Part shown: positions 57,207 to 60,134 of the stretch, one piece after another
How positions within the stretch are numbered: the stretch's first letter is position 1
Layout of the letters: each line of letters starts with the position of its first letter
From: WHTX01 sp038255145
Lineage (GTDB): Bacteria > Actinomycetota > Acidimicrobiia > Acidimicrobiales > CAIXPF01
Length of the DNA stretch: 60,134 nucleotides
NCBI GenBank assembly: GCA_038255145.1
Contig: JBBSLP010000033.1
Coordinates: 1 to 60,134 of the forward strand
Direction of reading: 5' to 3'
The notes under the pieces: generated by a model
What the model saw: the letters and a program-made list of their open reading frames with translations, nothing else
What the model was told of the DNA's origin: nothing
Databases searched by the model: none
Translations under genes and position numbers: made by a program

Positions 57207-58378
57207 GCGTTGATGGTGGGTGAACGGCGGAGCACGGCGCCGGCGCCCGCAGCGGCGGCGAGGCTGCACCCGATGAGCCCGACAAACGCCGCGGTGTAGG
57301 AGCCGGTGCGGGCCACCACCAGGGTGGCGAGGAGCGGGGCCAGGGCCCGGGCGCAGGTGATGGGCGTGCCGCTGAGCCCGTTGAGGGCGCCGATGCGGGC
57401 GGTGCCGTACAGGTCGATGAACAGGGTGGCCCGCAAAAGGGTGGTGGTGCCCTGGCCGAAGCCGAGGAGGACCACGGCGAGCCACACGGTGCCCGAGGCG
57501 CCGCCCAGGAGGAGGACCACGATGCCCAGGGCGGGCACGGTGAACAGGGCGCCGACGAGGACGGGGCGGGGTAGGCGGCCGGCCAGGGAGCCGAAGGCCA
57601 GCCGGCCCGGCAGTTGCATGGCCCCCAGCGTCCCCCCGGCGAAGGCGGCGCGGCCCAGGGTCCAGCCGTGGTCGACGAGGAAGGCGATGAGGAGCACCCC
57701 GGTGGCCAGCGACGCCGTGGTGACCCCGACGAAGGCGGCGGTGAGGGCCCAGAAGCGGGGGTCGGACACCTCGGGCGGGCGGGACCGCTCTCGGGCAGCC
57801 GGTGGTGGGGCGGCCCGGTCGGTGGGCCCGAGGACGAGCAGGTGGATGGGGATGGTGACGGCGGCGAGGACGACGGCCAGCACGACCAGGGCGTGGCGCC
57901 AGCCGAGGTGGTCGGTGAGGGTGCCGGTGAGGGGCTGGAAGATGAAGCTGGCCAGCCCGGCCAGCAGGGTCACCGCGGTGATGGCCCGGCGGTGGTCGGG
58001 GGCGGTGCGCTTGGCCAGGACGGTGAAGGCGGGCTCGTAGAGGACGGCGGCCATGGCCAGCCCGATGGCCACCCACGCCCCGTAGTAGGCGAGCACCGCG
58101 CCGGCCTGGGACCAGGCCACCACCGCGGCCACCCCGAGCACGGAGCCCCCGGCGACGAGCGGTCGGGTGACCTCGGCGTCGAGGAGGCGCCCCACGAACG
58201 GCGCGGCCAGCCCGGAGATGACGATGGCGGTCGTGAACCCGCCGACGAGCACACCCCGGGACCAGCCCAGGTCGTCCTGCATGGGGACCAGGAGCACGGA
58301 GAAGGCGTAGTAGAGGACCCCCCACGACACCGTCTGGGTGACGGCCAGGCCGGCCACCAGGCCGCGGGTCCTCGACAT
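57191..58378 (-). CDS. MFS transporter
   Basis: 395 residues from ATG 58378 with a GGGGG stretch upstream. Twelve hydrophobic helices; MFS motif A-like stretches GRLLDAE and GSLAGRLPRP. Lies 37 bases upstream of the ArsR-like gene in the same direction, so it is probably an efflux pump for an arsenic species or a related toxin. Identity within MFS cannot be set from sequence alone. Confidence 0.85.
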   Translation of the reverse strand: MSRTRGLVAGLAVTQTVSWGVLYYAFSVLLVPMQDDLGWSRGVLVGGFTTAIVISGLAAPFVGRLLDAEVTRPLVAGGSVLGVAAVVAWSQAGAVLAYYGAWVAIGLAMAAVLYEPAFTVLAKRTAPDHRRAITAVTLLAGLASFIFQPLTGTLTDHLGWRHALVVLAVVLAAVTIPIHLLVLGPTDRAAPPPAARERSRPPEVSDPRFWALTAAFVGVTTASLATGVLLIAFLVDHGWTLGRAAFAGGTLGAMQLPGRLAFGSLAGRLPRPVLVGALFTVPALGIVVLLLGGASGTVWLAVVLLGFGQGTTTLLRATLFIDLYGTARIGALNGLSGTPITCARALAPLLATLVVARTGSYTAAFVGLIGCSLAAAAGAGAVLRRSPTINASSLS

Positions 58379-58413
58379 CGGACCCCCAGGTCGGGCGGTG
58401 CTGACCGGCGAGC

Positions 58414-59199
58414 TCACCCCGGGAGGCGGGCGTCCATCCACGCCAGGATCAGGTCCTCGACCTCGGCGCGGTCCAGATCGCGCGGGACGGCGTGGTACCC
58501 GCCCTCGATCAGGTGCAGGGTCTTGTCGGTGCTGGCCGCCCGGTCGACCAGCTCGATGCTGCCGGCGGGGGCGGCCATCGTGTCAGCGGTCCCGTGCAGG
58601 ACGACGAGGAAGCGGGCGGGGATGCCCTCGATGTCGGCGTGCAGGTCGTCGGCCAGGGCCACGGCCCGCATCTCGGGGTCCCGGGTGGAGGCGTCGAACC
58701 CGCCGCGGGGCATGGGGGAGACGATGGCGTCGGGGTGACCTGCGGCCACCTGGGCCGCCCTGGCGAACGCCTCGGGGGCCAGGACGGTCAGCGCCGCCCC
58801 GCTGGTGATGAGCCCGTCCGCGTCGAGGCGGCCCCGGGCAGCCAGGGCGACCGCGATGAGGGCACCCATGCTGTGGGCCAGCACGAAGAACGGGCGGCCC
58901 CCGTGGACCTGGCGGCGGGTCGCGACCCACGCCTCGGTGTCGTCGAGCAGATCGTCGAAGCGTTCGATCTGGAGCGGGACCCCGTGCATCCGCGGGGACG
59001 AGCCGTGGGAGCGTGGGTCGAACGCGTCGACCTCGACCCCGGCGGCGGTGACGGCGCGGGCGGTGTGGCCGCGGCCGCCGTGCTCCGCTCCCCCATGCAG
59101 GAGCCCGACGACGGCGCCAGGCTCGCCGTCAGGCGCCCAGGACCGTTCGTGCAGCCCGAACCCGTCCCGGGCGATGAACGTTCCCCCCCGGTCGATCAC
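58414..59199 (-). CDS. Alpha/beta hydrolase (lysophospholipase/monoacylglycerol lipase type)
   Basis: 261 residues from GTG 59199. VVGLLHGGAEHGGRG oxyanion region, nucleophile AHSMG, acid in HGTADTMAAP, and His in IEGGYHAV; matches the Hydrolase_4 group. It lies between the arsI-like and MFS genes, all on the minus strand, so it may share their transcript. A link to arsenic detoxification is not obvious. Confidence 0.85.
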   Translation of the reverse strand: MIDRGGTFIARDGFGLHERSWAPDGEPGAVVGLLHGGAEHGGRGHTARAVTAAGVEVDAFDPRSHGSSPRMHGVPLQIERFDDLLDDTEAWVATRRQVHGGRPFFVLAHSMGALIAVALAARGRLDADGLITSGAALTVLAPEAFARAAQVAAGHPDAIVSPMPRGGFDASTRDPEMRAVALADDLHADIEGIPARFLVVLHGTADTMAAPAGSIELVDRAASTDKTLHLIEGGYHAVPRDLDRAEVEDLILAWMDARLPG

Positions 59200-59209
59200 A
59201 GCCCGAACG

Positions 59210-59671
59210 TCAGCAGCAGCGGGCCGCCGACTCGGGGGCCGACCCGCAACACAGGGCATCCGCCCCCGAGGCCGGGTCGACGGTGCGCAGCTGGCCGGCC
59301 GGGTGCTCCACGTCACCGAGGACGGTGTAGATCTCCCAGGGCTCCCCGTCGGGGGCGTCGACCCACACCTTGTCCTGGAGGGCGAAGCAGCACGCCACCT
59401 CGTCCTCCACCGCGGTGGCCATGCCCTCGGCGGCCAGGCGGTTCGTCGTGGCCGCCACCACCTCGGAGCTCTCCACCTCGACGCCCAGGTGGTTGAGCGT
59501 GCCCGGCTCCCCACCACCCTCGATGAGGACCAGCTTGAGGGGCGGCTCGGCGATGGCGAAGTTGGCGTACCCGGGGCGACGCTTGGCCGGCTCGGCCTGG
59601 AACAGCTTCGAGTAGAACTCGATGGCCTTCTCCAGGTCAGAGACGTTCAGGGCGAGCTGGACTCGTGACAT
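59210..59671 (-). CDS. arsI: ArsI/CadI family VOC protein
   Basis: 153 residues from ATG 59671 with GGAGG upstream. RVQLALNVSDLEKAIEFYSK, YANFAIAEPPLKLVLIE, LNHLGVEV and the vicinal cysteines Cys94-Cys95 in CCFALQDKVW. This family includes ArsI, which breaks carbon-arsenic bonds of trivalent organoarsenicals, and mycobacterial CadI. Residue 5 is Gln where ArsI uses a metal-binding His, so lyase activity is uncertain. Two more Cys pairs close the C-terminus (141-142, 152-153), which is unusual. Confidence 0.8.
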   Translation of the reverse strand: MSRVQLALNVSDLEKAIEFYSKLFQAEPAKRRPGYANFAIAEPPLKLVLIEGGGEPGTLNHLGVEVESSEVVAATTNRLAAEGMATAVEDEVACCFALQDKVWVDAPDGEPWEIYTVLGDVEHPAGQLRTVDPASGADALCCGSAPESAARCC

Positions 59672-59761
59672 CGTGCTACCTCCAGATACATTGGCGGGGA
59701 TCAATGCGTTGACTGTCGCGTACGGATCGACGCCTGTCAATACGTGTGTGGGAGGTACCCG
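59672..59761. promoter_or_regulatory. Divergent arsI/arsR control region
   Basis: Holds TTGACT on the plus strand and TTGACA on the minus strand, plus two TCAAT-type elements (ATCAATGCGTTGAC and GTCAATACG) that could form an ArsR operator. Less GC-rich than its surroundings. Exact -10 boxes are unclear. Confidence 0.5.
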
Positions 59762-60103
59762 ATGACCCAGCCCCGGTCCACCATCGAGCTGACCGTCGAG
59801 CCGTGCTGCCCACCCCTGTCGCTCTCCCTCGCCCTCAGCGACGACCAGGCCGTCGACCTGGCCAAGGTGTTCGCCGCCCTGGCCGACCCCGTCCGCCTGC
59901 GCCTGCTCAGCCTGGTCGCCTCCCAGGACGAGGTCTGCTCCTGCGACCTCCAGGCCCCCCTGGGCAAGTCCCAGCCCACCATCAGCCACCACACCAAGGC
60001 CCTGGCCGAAGCCGGCCTCATCGTGGGCCACAAGCGCGGCAAGTGGATGTGGTGGCGCGTCGCCCCCGACCGCCTCGACGCCCTCCGAGACGTCCTGCGG
60101 TGA
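59762..60103 (+). CDS. arsR: ArsR family metalloid-responsive repressor
   Basis: 113 residues from ATG 59762 with GGGAGGT upstream. Winged helix: KVFAALADPVRLRLLSLVAS, CSCDLQ in the metal-site helix, SQPTISHHTKALAEAGLI, then the wing HKRGKWMWWRV. Cysteines at CSCDL and the N-terminal EPCCPP are likely arsenite ligands. Divergent from arsI, presumably controlling both directions. Confidence 0.92.
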   Translation: MTQPRSTIELTVEPCCPPLSLSLALSDDQAVDLAKVFAALADPVRLRLLSLVASQDEVCSCDLQAPLGKSQPTISHHTKALAEAGLIVGHKRGKWMWWRVAPDRLDALRDVLR

Positions 60104-60134
60104 ACCCCGCCGTGGCCGTGCGGCCCCTCACCGC
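60100..60134 (+). CDS. Start of a further gene, cut by the window end
   Basis: GTG 60100 overlaps the arsR stop (GTGA) and opens VNPAVAVRPLT. Such a start recalls GNAT acetyltransferases (ArsN-type in ars operons), but 11 residues are too few for a firm call. Confidence 0.3.
   Translation, partial: MNPAVAVRPLT

Noticed and set aside
55374..58325. A 983-codon minus-strand frame
   Set aside because: Only its last 215 codons (arsC) are real; the rest is out-of-frame reading of the MFS, ArsR-like and aquaporin genes.

Overview
The window is about 60 kb of very GC-rich DNA with dense genes, many GTG starts, frequent 4-base ATGA/GTGA overlaps and strong G/C third-position bias. Gene content (iniA/iniC dynamin-like pair, SigK/RskA-type sigma/anti-sigma pair, F420/FMN luciferase-family enzymes, LAL regulator, LAxTG surface protein, MurL/MurD2) points to an actinobacterium, most likely a non-model lineage such as Acidimicrobiia. 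The class assignment is inference. I see no rRNA, tRNA, CRISPR array, prophage or intact transposon.

Layout. 1-4.4 kb: end of an acidic repeat protein, then iniA- and iniC-like GTPases. 4.4-13.4 kb: CsbD, a large LuxR/AAA regulator, aminopeptidase N, a phosphoesterase, EthD and SnoaL proteins, and a quinone oxidoreductase. 13.4-17.5 kb (minus): sigK-like, rskA-like, membrane-linked molybdopterin oxidase and FAS1 lipoprotein. I find a common promoter pattern (CAAT-C, 15-base spacer, CGAA core) upstream of sigK, the oxidase and FAS1. 17.5-22.2 kb: Nudix, ferredoxin reductase and ferredoxin, small proteins, a repeat-bearing non-coding stretch, and a HAD hydrolase. 22.4-29.2 kb: LAxTG surface protein, a degenerate AMP-binding enzyme, TetR, and a second molybdopterin oxidase paralogous to the first. 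29.3-34 kb: fused molybdenum hydroxylase, SsnA-like amidohydrolase, luciferase-family enzyme. 34-37.8 kb: P1 peptidase, DUF2520 reductase, panC, panB. 37.9-43.2 kb: three-subunit molybdenum hydroxylase, two broken gene remnants, phosphoribosyltransferase. 43.4-49.5 kb: flavin enzymes, esterase, then a coupled trio (allophanate-hydrolase C-terminal-like protein, murL, murD2). 49.5-55.1 kb: peptide-binding lipoprotein, small proteins, a STAS/HATPase switch pair and a collagen-like surface protein. 55.4-60.1 kb: arsenic island (MFS, ArsR-like, aquaporin, arsC, esterase, arsI/cadI, second arsR).

How the genes work together. The sigK block looks like a self-contained cell-envelope redox regulon. 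The murL-murD2 pair implies an alternative way of placing D-glutamate in peptidoglycan. The ars block combines arsenate reduction, a channel, efflux and possibly organoarsenical cleavage. Four molybdopterin enzymes in 27 kb mark a strong molybdenum investment. Several genes have a TAnnnT-type -10 box ending 6-7 bases before the start codon, which suggests leaderless mRNAs.
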